A DNA stretch of 64,000 nucleotides from positions 221,193-285,192 of the forward strand of contig NZ_JBEWCD010000004.1 in NCBI RefSeq assembly GCF_040530035.1, in the 5' to 3' direction. The notes beneath the pieces were generated by a model. The model worked only from the letters and a program-made list of their open reading frames with translations, did not search any database and had not been told where the DNA came from. The DNA is from Roseibium sp. HPY-6 (lineage in GTDB: Bacteria; Pseudomonadota; Alphaproteobacteria; Rhizobiales; Stappiaceae). This document shows positions 8,355 to 15,699 of the stretch, piece after piece. Within the stretch, counting starts at the first letter, position 1. Every line of letters begins with the position of its first letter. A program made the position numbers and the translations under genes.

Positions 8355-10259
8355 CTATGCTCTTTCAATATTTTCTTGCTGAACGCTGCCGATGAGATTC
8401 AATAATTTGTTTTGTTCGTTCAAAAGCGCATCAGCTCGTTTTTCTGTTAAGTCCGAACTCCCGTCTGTCTCACTTTTCAAGCGCTTGAGCCTTGATCCGG
8501 ACACGTTGGATGCCTCCGGCGTTTCTTGATCCGCAGATTGCAGATTAAAAACTTGCGCTCTGGGCTTGGAGGCAGCGACAATAATCGGCGGTTCCGGCAA
8601 CCGGCCTGATTGTGCCTCAAAGAGCTTCTTCAGCTCCCGGTCTTCGAAATATCGGACTTTCTTCGCCCGAACCGCATTCTGGCCCTGGATGAGCAACACA
8701 ACCTCGTCATCTCCGAGCCGGCGCAGATCTTCCGGGCGAAGCAAGCGGGCACCCTCCTCCCGCTCGGAAATGTTCGAACCGCCGAACTCGTTCATGCGCC
8801 AGGACTTCGACCGGCTCTTGCGGGTGAAATCGCCAATCGACTTGGACACATACTCAGGAGTTTCCGCATCGGCCGGAGCCATGAAGAGCTGCAGCCGGCA
8901 ATTGGCAAGGAAGTTCTGGGCGCCATCGTTGCCGTAAGCTGCTTTCAGGTTAGAGATCGATTGCGCCACGACCATCATCCGGCCGCCATAGGATCGCAGC
9001 GTCGTGATCCCTTGGCTAAGAGAACCCATTTTGCCAAGTGCTGGAAACTCGTCCATCAGAAGCAGAACCGGATAAGGTTCATCTTCGCCGGGCTCCGATC
9101 GCTGTAAAATCGAAACCGTCTGCTGGAACATCATCCGGATCAACGGTGAGAGCACTTGAAGGTCGTTCGGACCGACGACCAGGAAGATGCTTGCCGGACG
9201 GCGGCGCAGCTCCGATATGGAAAAATCACTGGCCTCCGTCGCACGCCGTACATGATATTCGGCCCACTGACCGAGGCCTCCATCAAAGAGCACGGACATA
9301 TAGGCTGAGACGGTCTTATAGTCCGTTCCAGCCATGCGGTTGTAAATCGCCTTGGCCTCTTCAACACCGGTCTCATCTGCGAGCTGCTTGAAGAGCGCTG
9401 CAAAGTCCGCCTCGCCCTCCCCGTCCTCCCGTTTGCCCTGGGACAAAAGATCATAGACCGTGCCGAGGTTTGCTGAGTTGTGCTCAATCGCGACCAGGAT
9501 CGTGGCGACAAGGATCTGTTTCGCCGATGGCATGAACCCCTGAGCGTTGTTGCCCGGAAGATAAAGCAGCGATTCCGCAATGCGCTGCGCTTCCGCGTAT
9601 CGGCGTTTTTCCGGCAGCGCTGCAACATCTTCTAAAGGATTGTACCGGTGCGTCTTCTCTTCCTCATCGAAGGGAGCAAACTTGTAGATCAGATCGCCCA
9701 TCTCTTTGCGCTGACGGCTGGTCTTCTCGAAATTCTCGCCCTTCACATCGAGGCAAATGACACTGCCCGGGTAGGTGAGCAGCGTCGGGATCACCACACC
9801 GACACCCTTCCCTGACCCGGTCGGAGCAGCGATGAAGGAATGCGGGATATCCTGACTGCTGATAAATTTACCGCGACCCTTCGGCAGCGAGGTCTTGGCA
9901 TAGATCGGCCCGGCGACCTTTGCGGCCGGAGAAAGCAACTTGTTTTTCTGAAGGTCTTGAAGGCTCGCCCATCGGGCGGATCCATGACTATCAAGCGACG
10001 GCCGGACCCCGAGTGCGATCGCGCCAATCATCCCGGCCAGGCCACCACCACCGCAGATCAGGAGAACATGCGTCCAATAGCGCTCGTTGATCAAATCGCC
10101 CCATGGGCTGACCCTGAGCGCATCCAGCAACTGGAATTGGTCAAGCGGAACACCAATCCGAAAATCGACATAGGCACCGGCCAACAAGAACCCGACGATG
10201 GCTCCCAGAACCAAACCGAAAAGCCCGAAGAACAAACCGTCCTTGATAATCTGGTTCAC
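8355..10259 (-). CDS. traG: Type IV coupling protein TraG/VirD4
   Basis: A 634-residue inner-membrane ATPase that delivers the relaxase-DNA complex to the type IV secretion channel. Two N-terminal membrane segments (about residues 8-30 and 64-84) precede the soluble motor. Walker A is APTGSGKGVGVVIP at about 145-158. The Walker B region is VLLLMDEFPALGKM, followed by GGRMMVVAQSISNLKAAYG and NCRLQLFMAPADAET, all characteristic of TraG/VirD4. The gene overlaps the relaxase gene by four bases (ATGA), indicating translational coupling in a mobC-relaxase-traG operon. No VirB channel genes are in the window, so the channel must be encoded outside it or supplied by another element. Confidence 0.93.
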   Translation of the reverse strand: MNQIIKDGLFFGLFGLVLGAIVGFLLAGAYVDFRIGVPLDQFQLLDALRVSPWGDLINERYWTHVLLICGGGGLAGMIGAIALGVRPSLDSHGSARWASLQDLQKNKLLSPAAKVAGPIYAKTSLPKGRGKFISSQDIPHSFIAAPTGSGKGVGVVIPTLLTYPGSVICLDVKGENFEKTSRQRKEMGDLIYKFAPFDEEEKTHRYNPLEDVAALPEKRRYAEAQRIAESLLYLPGNNAQGFMPSAKQILVATILVAIEHNSANLGTVYDLLSQGKREDGEGEADFAALFKQLADETGVEEAKAIYNRMAGTDYKTVSAYMSVLFDGGLGQWAEYHVRRATEASDFSISELRRRPASIFLVVGPNDLQVLSPLIRMMFQQTVSILQRSEPGEDEPYPVLLLMDEFPALGKMGSLSQGITTLRSYGGRMMVVAQSISNLKAAYGNDGAQNFLANCRLQLFMAPADAETPEYVSKSIGDFTRKSRSKSWRMNEFGGSNISEREEGARLLRPEDLRRLGDDEVVLLIQGQNAVRAKKVRYFEDRELKKLFEAQSGRLPEPPIIVAASKPRAQVFNLQSADQETPEASNVSGSRLKRLKSETDGSSDLTEKRADALLNEQNKLLNLIGSVQQENIERA

Positions 10260-12199
10260 AATCCAAACCCATCGTCTCTGCTGTCGCCGCGTTTTTTGCC
10301 GGAGTTGTCTGTACCGTGCTCATGACCCGCGCCGCGATCCAGCTTGCCAAGCGCTTGCTGCAATTGCCCCTTGCGCGCACCGGTCGCCTCAGAAAGCTCT
10401 GTTTCCAGATAGCGCCGGGCCAATTGAGTTTGCACGGCCGGATCCGCGCTCAGTCCCGAAAGAGCACGAACGTCTCCCTTTTCCAGATCCCGCAACCTGG
10501 ATCCAGTCAACGTCTCTTTCATTGTATCCGCGAACTGCTCATTGACGGCCTGACCCGGGTCCGATCCACCTCCTGCGCTTGCCAGACTGGAAAGCAATCT
10601 TGTTTTTCGACCTTCATAAGCATCAATGTCCCGACGGGCTGCGCTGTAGACTGCGCGGATCTCCTTATGCACTGTCTCAAGGGTAGAAGCCGCCTTTGTC
10701 TCACTTGCATCTGACGCCAAACCTTCACGAGCCTGAAAAAAGGACGACAACTCCTTGAGCTCCGCTTTCTTCCAGGCCTCATCGAGACTGCGGGCTACCG
10801 GCTCACCGCCTCCATACCGTTCTGCAATGATGTCTGCCCGCAGACCCGTATCAAGAGCTAACCTAACAACGCGCGCATTCGCGCTTTTGGCTATTTCACC
10901 AGTGAAATCATCATAGGGGGTTACCCCCTGATAAGCTTTATCTGGAGCTGACCGTCGAAACCCCTTCAACGCGTCCACATCCGCCATGAATTGAGCAGCG
11001 TCCATCTTTGCAAGAGATATTCGGCGCTCAGCCTGAGCCTTCTGCGCAACATCCGGCATGGTCGCGATTCCAGCATCAAGTTTCTCAAAATTGCTCAAGA
11101 TCAGGGCACGCTTGGCGTCTATGGTTTGGTTCATCTCGCGGATCTCCTTGATCGTCACGATCTCGGTTGTAACAAGCTCCCCATAAAACTTATAGCCGCT
11201 ATCGGTGGTTCGTTTAAGGCCAATTTGATGTGCTGGACCAGATGCTTTGAGACGTCGCCCCTCCTCAATCAATTGGGCTGTCTTTCGCAGAAGCGTGCCA
11301 TATTTCGGATGGTCTTCACTAAGATAGCTGGCATCATCGCGTGCCTGGCGCACAAAGAGACTTTTCGCAATCTCTGCTTTCAACCGCGATATCGCATCAT
11401 GCGCTCGCGCCCGCGGGGACCGATCTTCACGACGCGCTCTCTGCACTTCGCAATCCGTATAGGGTCGCTCATCGACACCACGCGCAAACCGCGGCGTTGC
11501 TTCAAGCTCAATGCCATGATCAGCGGCAACCCGAACCTGCACGAACCGCATTTCGTCATAATCGAAATGACCCCGCTGCGATACCTTCAGCCAGGATCCT
11601 TCTTCAAGACCGCGCCGGTTCACCACAACATGCATATGCGGGTGCTCCCGGTCCGTGTGAAAGGCCGTGTAGTAATCGAAATGATCGCCATATTTGCCGC
11701 TGGCAAACATTTCTTCAGCCCAGGCACGGCCCGCAAGATAGGCTGACTTGTGATCAGTACCGATCGGAAAACTGACCGTGAAATGACTTGTGCGATCCGC
11801 CTTGCCATCGCCGGCATCGGCGATCTGCCATGAAGTCATCATTTCAGCTTCAGCCGCTTCATCGACAACCCCGCCGAAATACCGCTCCGACCGCTCAAGC
11901 TCCACCGTGCCGTCTTTACGCAAATAATCCATCTGATCGCGCAGACCACGCACATCCGATGTGCCACCCCTCCGGATCAACTTTGCCATTGCCTGGGGCT
12001 TGCGCGCCAGAAACGCCGTCGTCATCCGGTCGGTCCAATTGCTACCTCCGGACGCTCCGCCGCCACCGCCCTTGGCAATCTTTTCCTGAAGGTCCAACAC
12101 GTATTTCAACATCGGCCCGCGCATGGTGGCCGGGATCTTCAGCACCGCCCAGTTTTCGCCCATCACCGCATCGACTGGATCCAAAACTTTTTCAGCCAT
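10256..12199 (-). CDS. MOBP-type conjugative relaxase (VirD2-like)
   Basis: A 647-residue relaxase that nicks oriT and pilots the transferred strand. The three-histidine metal motif is HPHMHVVVNRRG, with H186, H188 and H190. The likely catalytic tyrosine is Y92 in RDQMDYLRKDG, which aligns with the QLEYLSRKG tyrosine region of VirD2. The C-terminal 350 residues are helical and poorly conserved and may carry the secretion signal recognised by the coupling protein. It overlaps the upstream mobC-like gene by eight bases and traG by four. Its expected substrate, a VirD2/IncP-type nic sequence, is present at about 12776-12787. Confidence 0.9.
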   Translation of the reverse strand: MAEKVLDPVDAVMGENWAVLKIPATMRGPMLKYVLDLQEKIAKGGGGGASGGSNWTDRMTTAFLARKPQAMAKLIRRGGTSDVRGLRDQMDYLRKDGTVELERSERYFGGVVDEAAEAEMMTSWQIADAGDGKADRTSHFTVSFPIGTDHKSAYLAGRAWAEEMFASGKYGDHFDYYTAFHTDREHPHMHVVVNRRGLEEGSWLKVSQRGHFDYDEMRFVQVRVAADHGIELEATPRFARGVDERPYTDCEVQRARREDRSPRARAHDAISRLKAEIAKSLFVRQARDDASYLSEDHPKYGTLLRKTAQLIEEGRRLKASGPAHQIGLKRTTDSGYKFYGELVTTEIVTIKEIREMNQTIDAKRALILSNFEKLDAGIATMPDVAQKAQAERRISLAKMDAAQFMADVDALKGFRRSAPDKAYQGVTPYDDFTGEIAKSANARVVRLALDTGLRADIIAERYGGGEPVARSLDEAWKKAELKELSSFFQAREGLASDASETKAASTLETVHKEIRAVYSAARRDIDAYEGRKTRLLSSLASAGGGSDPGQAVNEQFADTMKETLTGSRLRDLEKGDVRALSGLSADPAVQTQLARRYLETELSEATGARKGQLQQALGKLDRGAGHEHGTDNSGKKRGDSRDDGFGL

Positions 12200-12641
12200 T
12201 GCCCAAAGCCTTCGCTAACATCGCTCTGGCATCCGCCTTGCGTTTCTTCACATTGAGCAGAATTTGAACCTGTGTCTCTACCCGGGTGAACAACTTTCCA
12301 AGCCCTTTCCGATCCTCCATGAATGCAACAAAGTCCGGCTCGCCAGTCTTGTTCGCCTGTTTTGCCAGCTGATTGATGTTGGTCGCGATCCCCGAAACCT
12401 GACGTGTCAGGTCTCTCAAGACATTCGTGGTCGCCGTGTCGTAGTCCAAAAACCCGTTCGCCTTAAGAACCAGCGTGCGCAAAACGCGGTTCCGTTTCAC
12501 CTTTAATTCCGCGCACAGCGCATCCAGCTCAGCCACTTCAGATGCGCGCATCCGCACGCTGAACACCATCCAATCGTCCGCGTCGGCGGTCGATTTCGCG
12601 CTGCCTTTTGTCTGATTTCCGTCTTCCGCTTCGCTGCTCAT
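12192..12641 (-). CDS. mobC: Relaxosome accessory protein (MobC/VirD1-like)
   Basis: A 149-residue protein. Its N-terminal half (VFSVRMRASEVAELDALCAE then LKVKRNRVLRTLVLKANGF) has the pattern of a ribbon-helix-helix DNA-binding fold, and its C-terminal half (DLTRQVSGIATNINQLAKQA) matches the MobC relaxosome family. Such proteins bind beside the nic site and help the relaxase open the strands. It is the first gene of the leftward operon and overlaps the relaxase gene by eight bases. The start lies about 90 bases from the oriT stem-loops. MobC and VirD1 assignments are functionally equivalent here. Confidence 0.8.
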   Translation of the reverse strand: MSSEAEDGNQTKGSAKSTADADDWMVFSVRMRASEVAELDALCAELKVKRNRVLRTLVLKANGFLDYDTATTNVLRDLTRQVSGIATNINQLAKQANKTGEPDFVAFMEDRKGLGKLFTRVETQVQILLNVKKRKADARAMLAKALGNG

Positions 12642-12733
12642 GGCTGCCTTGGTTGGGGTTTGAGTTGTTGGTGTCGTCGCCGAAAGGCGGTCTTCGTCTG
12701 CTCGCCCTCGGGCGCTGGTGGGGTACGTGGCAA

Positions 12734-12800
12734 GAGGGGCGCCAGCCCCTCCGCAGCAAATGTGTTACATTTGCAATATCCTGCCACGTAACACCAATAG
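12734..12800. other. oriT: Origin of transfer (oriT) with VirD2/IncP-type nic site
   Basis: The divergent gap between mobC and virC1 contains ATATCCTGCC at 12776-12785; the complementary strand reads TGGCAGGATAT, the conserved core of T-DNA borders and IncP-type nic sites. By analogy the cut falls between G12783 and C12784. Flanking it are GCAAATGT/ACATTTGC (12756-12763 and 12767-12774, perfect), GTGTTAC/GTAACAC bracketing the nic (12762-12768 and 12788-12794, perfect), and a GC-rich hairpin GAGGGGC/GCCCCTC (12734-12740 and 12745-12751). Position, core and nested repeats together make a strong oriT call. Confidence 0.85.
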
Positions 12801-12900
12801 AAAGTCTACGACACCAACCATATGCAGTGCAAGTCAAAGCTTGCGCTCTTCCGAATCCCAAACCCTCGTTCGGATTCTTGCGCTTCTACGCCCGTCTCAA

Positions 12901-13116
12901 ATGTTGGCTTGTCAGCATATCAATGTGTCAAACTGTTTTAATGTTGAGATGTCAGGCTGTGCTTCTGTTGATTTGTTGAAACATCAATTTGTCATCTGGT
13001 CGAATTGTTAGGACGTTGGAATGTAGATAAGTTGTGATGTCTGGATTTTATAACATCTGGTTGTCTTAGTGTTGCCATATCAAGATGTGCTGATGAGCAA
13101 ACATCTCGACTTTCCG
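12901..13116. repeat. 27-unit tandem array of degenerate 8-bp repeats
   Basis: Read in steps of eight from 12901 (ATGTTGGC, TTGTCAGC, ATATCAAT, GTGTCAAA, CTGTTTTA, and so on to about 13116), the fourth base is T in 26 of 27 units and the third is G in 20 of 27. A loose consensus is (A/T/C)TGT(T/C)NRR. The array lies between the oriT nic region and the virC1 start. Unspaced short direct repeats of this kind are typical binding arrays for ribbon-helix-helix proteins. VirC2, encoded two genes away, is such a protein, so this is probably an overdrive- or centromere-like VirC1/VirC2 site. The function is inferred; the periodicity is seen directly. Confidence 0.8.
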
Positions 13117-13144
13117 AAACCTCCACATTCGATCAGATCCCAAC

Positions 13145-13840
13145 ATGAAAATCGTCACCTTCATGTCCTTCAAAGGCGGCGCGGGAAAGACAACCGCGCT
13201 CATGGCAATTGCCTCCTGCCTCATCAAGCGCGGCAAAAAAATCGCAATCTTCGAAGCCGATATCAACCGACCAATCTCGCGGTGGCGCAACAACGCCAAG
13301 GCAAAAGAAACATGGGACGACGCGTGCCAGGTTTTCATTGCAGAAACGCTGGACGCGTTTGAAAGCGCATACGCTCAAGCCGAAGAAAACGGCACTGAAC
13401 TCGTCCTGGTCGACGCCCAGGGTGGCGGCACCGATCTCAACGACACAATTCTCGTCAATTCAAAGTTCGTCGTCTTGCCGACGGCCCTCACCTCCCTAGA
13501 CACGGACGAAACCTTGGAGACCTATCAGCACGCCGTGAAGCTCGCGATGCGTGAGCAAATCGCCTTATCCGCCGCCATCCTCAAGACAAGGGTTCCAACC
13601 GGCAAACTGACCGTCGCACAAAACCGCACCAACGATCTACTCGACAAGCTTCCCGTCTTCACGAGTGCTTTGCACAGCCGCAATGCATTTGAAGACATGA
13701 AATTCCGCGGTCTCCTCCACAAGAGCCTCGAAAAAACCATCGCCAATCCCAACGACAAGCTCTTCGCCAAAAACTTCCAGACCGCGATAGATGAAGCAGA
13801 TGCGATCACGCTCGACATCCTGGGTGAGTTAGAGGGATAG
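13145..13840 (+). CDS. virC1: VirC1-like ParA-family ATPase
   Basis: A 231-residue ParA/MinD-type ATPase. The deviant Walker A FKGGAGKTT sits at residues 9-17, and LVLVDAQGGG is the Walker B region (about 81-90). Size, start and the neighbouring VirC2 homologue identify it with VirC1, which in Agrobacterium binds the overdrive sequence, recruits the relaxosome to the cell pole and boosts transfer. The start codon is 29 bases past the 8-bp array. virC2 begins one base after its stop, so the two are co-translated. A general plasmid-partition ParA is less likely because repA at 37175 already fills that role. Confidence 0.85.
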   Translation: MKIVTFMSFKGGAGKTTALMAIASCLIKRGKKIAIFEADINRPISRWRNNAKAKETWDDACQVFIAETLDAFESAYAQAEENGTELVLVDAQGGGTDLNDTILVNSKFVVLPTALTSLDTDETLETYQHAVKLAMREQIALSAAILKTRVPTGKLTVAQNRTNDLLDKLPVFTSALHSRNAFEDMKFRGLLHKSLEKTIANPNDKLFAKNFQTAIDEADAITLDILGELEG

Positions 13841-14443
13841 ATGGCGATCAGGAAACCGACTATTTCCCATGCAGAACTTCGCAAGCGAATGCGGGACGAA
13901 GACGAAGGAATTTTATCAAGTGAAGCTGCTTCGCCATCTCAAAGCAAAACCCGTGATGGATCGGGAAACATAAAAGCGGATCCCGCAGAAGAAAACCGCG
14001 CACCCGTGGATCCGGCCCCGCCAGCCAAAGCCAACAAAAGACCCAAACAGCAGTCATCGGCACAATGCGAAACGTCAAACACCGCCGTCGTATCTGAGCG
14101 ACAGACCATTGCCGTTACAGCACCAATACCGGAAAGAGGAGTTTCAAAGCTTTTCGATGCTCTTCTGAAAAACCACGATGAACAAGAAGCCCTCCGCCTT
14201 GTTCTGAACAAGGCACTCCCGCTTTACGAAACCGCTTTGTTGGATGGCTCGTTCCAAAAATCGCTGATAGACTATCCTGCAAGATCGACGACGGCGACAA
14301 CTCGCCGGTCCTTGAAGCATGAGGCAATAAACGTCGCAAAGCAGGCCTTTGATCCTCTAGATGTCTACACCGCGAACAAGATTGGCAGGATAATCGCGAC
14401 AGCAGCCCTTGCCGCTTTTTTTGAAAACGAAAAACAAAAATAG
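13841..14443 (+). CDS. virC2: VirC2-like RHH-fold transfer enhancer
   Basis: A 200-residue homologue of Agrobacterium VirC2. The N-terminus MAIRKPTISHAE parallels VirC2's MGIRKPA start. The conserved C-terminal domain (about 95-195) includes LRLVLNKALPLYETALLDGS then F, a YPARSTTATTRRSL linker, and FDPLDVYTANKIGRIIATAA then LAAFFENEK. VirC2 has a C-terminal ribbon-helix-helix-type DNA-binding fold and works with VirC1 to enhance strand transfer. The middle (about 25-90) is low in hydrophobics and probably disordered. It directly abuts virC1. The 8-bp array upstream of virC1 is its most likely target. Confidence 0.82.
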   Translation: MAIRKPTISHAELRKRMRDEDEGILSSEAASPSQSKTRDGSGNIKADPAEENRAPVDPAPPAKANKRPKQQSSAQCETSNTAVVSERQTIAVTAPIPERGVSKLFDALLKNHDEQEALRLVLNKALPLYETALLDGSFQKSLIDYPARSTTATTRRSLKHEAINVAKQAFDPLDVYTANKIGRIIATAALAAFFENEKQK

Positions 14444-14530
14444 GCTGTGCCAAACCGCCCGCCTTTCCCACAGTCCTACGGCTTCTCTTCGGCGCTTGAT
14501 GGGGAGCGCGTTCAGCCTCCGGAATGCTCC

Positions 14531-14641
14531 GCCTGCTTTTCCTCAAAAGCAGGCTACGGCCCTAAAGGGCTGGAAAAGGCTATTGCCATCGCCAAATTCT
14601 ACGCTGTCGCGAGGGAAATGGGCCGCTCTTAAGAGCGGCCC
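14531..14641. terminator. Cluster of perfect stem-loops between convergent genes
   Basis: Three perfect inverted repeats follow virC2: GCCTGCTTTT/AAAAGCAGGC with loop CCTC (14531-14554), GCCCT/AGGGC (14559-14570), and a 22-base palindrome with arms GGGCCGCTCTT/AAGAGCGGCCC (14620-14641). They lie between rightward virC2 and leftward DUF736. A role in bidirectional termination is likely, though no long T-run follows. Confidence 0.5.
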
Positions 14642-14649
14642 ACTGGAGT

Positions 14650-14973
14650 TCAGCTCCAGGGAATGATCGCCTGCACCGATGGATCGTCCTGACCGGCGGC
14701 CTGGCCGAGATTGGCCTTGAAGCTGCGGCTTGGAATATCAAGCGAGAAGTAACGCTTGCGGGTCTCCTTGGAGACGTTCTGCCAGATGGCGCCGCAGTCA
14801 ATGCGGTGGCCGGCCGGGGAGCGGCCGTAGAGCCGGTGCGTCGGGGCTTTGTCGTTGCCGCTGGTGACGGGTTCCGCTTCAATTGTCAGGTCCCAATCGA
14901 GTGTTGCAATGGTGCCGGTGGCCTTGGAACCGATCAGTTCGTCGCTTTCGAAGTGAAGAATGTTAGCCAACAT
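14650..14973 (-). CDS. DUF736 family protein (copy 1)
   Basis: A 107-residue member of DUF736, a small beta-rich family found on alphaproteobacterial plasmids and integrative elements, with no established function. Family marks are GTIATLDWDLTIEAEPV, KAPTHRLYGRSPAGHRIDCG, IWQNVSKETRKRYFSLDI and a terminal GQDDPSVQAIIPW. The start at 14973 has GGAGAC upstream. A second, diverged copy lies at 26444-26791 on the other strand, and a C-terminal fragment of a third at 27472-27546. A stem-loop overlaps its 3' end. Confidence 0.88.
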   Translation of the reverse strand: MLANILHFESDELIGSKATGTIATLDWDLTIEAEPVTSGNDKAPTHRLYGRSPAGHRIDCGAIWQNVSKETRKRYFSLDIPSRSFKANLGQAAGQDDPSVQAIIPWS

Positions 14974-15057
14974 CGCCGTGTCTCCTTGTTTGGCGTTTCG
15001 ATGGCGATGACAAGACGGGCGCGCCACGCGACGGCAACCGGCAGGGGAAGGGGCGGA

Positions 15058-15113
15058 GGCGGCTTTTTTGATCCGCGCGGAATTGGCCAAAGGCCAAGGG
15101 GAAAAAAGCCGCC
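15058..15113. repeat. 56-base nested inverted repeat
   Basis: Outer arms GGCGGCTTTTTT (15058-15069) and AAAAAAGCCGCC (15102-15113) pair perfectly. Inside them TTGGCC (15083-15088) and GGCCAA (15092-15097) pair as well. It lies about 85 bases upstream of DUF736 copy 1. The T/A runs next to GC arms would let it terminate in either direction. Confidence 0.6.
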
Positions 15114-15454
15114 GACAACCTTTTGCCGGAAGCGGCGCCCGTCAAATCTCCATCATCCAGAAACGCCCATCCAGGAGACACATGAATGCCTGGCCAGCCA
15201 ACGGATTCGAAAGGTGAACCGGGTCGTTCCGATGCTGTCGGGTCTTTACCGATGATCAGACAAGACAAAGGGGCGTTGCCCCTCGCCCCGTCAAGGCGCG
15301 GCTCCCGTGGCTCGGCCTTCCGGCCTGCGCCCGCCGCTTCTCGCTTGACGGTGCACACCCCACTGTTCGCCACGAGGCAGGAGTGCAAGTGACTTGCACT
15401 CCATATTTCAAAAAGACCGTGACACGGTCTCGCAGATCGGAAAGGTCCGGACCT
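15114..15454. other. Intergenic holding a perfect 23-base palindrome
   Basis: GC-rich spacer without a convincing gene. Apart from the palindrome at 15380-15402, I see only short fragments open by chance of composition. Confidence 0.4.
15380..15402. promoter_or_regulatory. Perfect 11-bp-arm palindrome, possible operator
   Basis: GGAGTGCAAGT and ACTTGCACTCC pair perfectly around a single G. No T-run follows on either strand, so a protein-binding site is likelier than a terminator. It lies about 50 bases downstream of the 3' end of the leftward Fic operon. Confidence 0.5.
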
Positions 15455-15658
15455 TCAGCGGGGATCCTGGAACCTCTGAAGGATCTCCTCATGCAACTCT
15501 TCGGCCGTCAGGTCTCCGGCAATGAACCGGGCACAAGAGACTTCAAGCGCGCTGTCATGCTGATATCCCTGCCGCTTGATGGAGGCAATTGCCTGCTCGA
15601 CAGCCTTGCGCCGCACTTCAACGGCAGCATCAGAACGCATTGAACGGTCGGGCACCAT
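15455..15658 (-). CDS. VbhA-like Fic antitoxin
   Basis: A 67-residue protein with the layout of the VbhA antitoxin domain: a basic RRKAVEQAIASIKRQGYQ helix followed by VSCARFIAGDLTAEELHEEI. Antitoxins of this class block Fic enzymes by inserting a [S/T]xxxE[G/N] helix into the active site. Here the aligned motif is S26-IKR-Q30-G31, so glutamine replaces the inhibitory glutamate. It lies 41 bases downstream of fic on the same strand, whereas vbhA normally precedes vbhT. The start is uncertain, since neither ATG (15658 or 15640) has a good RBS, and coupling to fic is possible. Confidence 0.6.
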   Translation of the reverse strand: MVPDRSMRSDAAVEVRRKAVEQAIASIKRQGYQHDSALEVSCARFIAGDLTAEELHEEILQRFQDPR

Positions 15659-15699
15659 GTTAAGAAGACCAGATATCAGATTTGGAAGGGCGATCTAAC

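Noticed and set aside
12640..13140. Iteron-type replication origin read from the 8-bp repeats
   Set aside because: Unit length (8) is too short for typical iterons and no Rep gene is adjacent; repC at 34.5 kb provides replication. Transfer-related function fits the neighbours better.
13145..14443. virC1-virC2 read as a plasmid partition parA-parB pair
   Set aside because: The second protein has VirC2 features rather than ParB ones, a T-border-type nic is adjacent, and repA-repB already supply partition.
14447..14632. 61-codon rightward ORF after virC2
   Set aside because: Overlies three perfect hairpins and has no RBS; better explained as terminator region.
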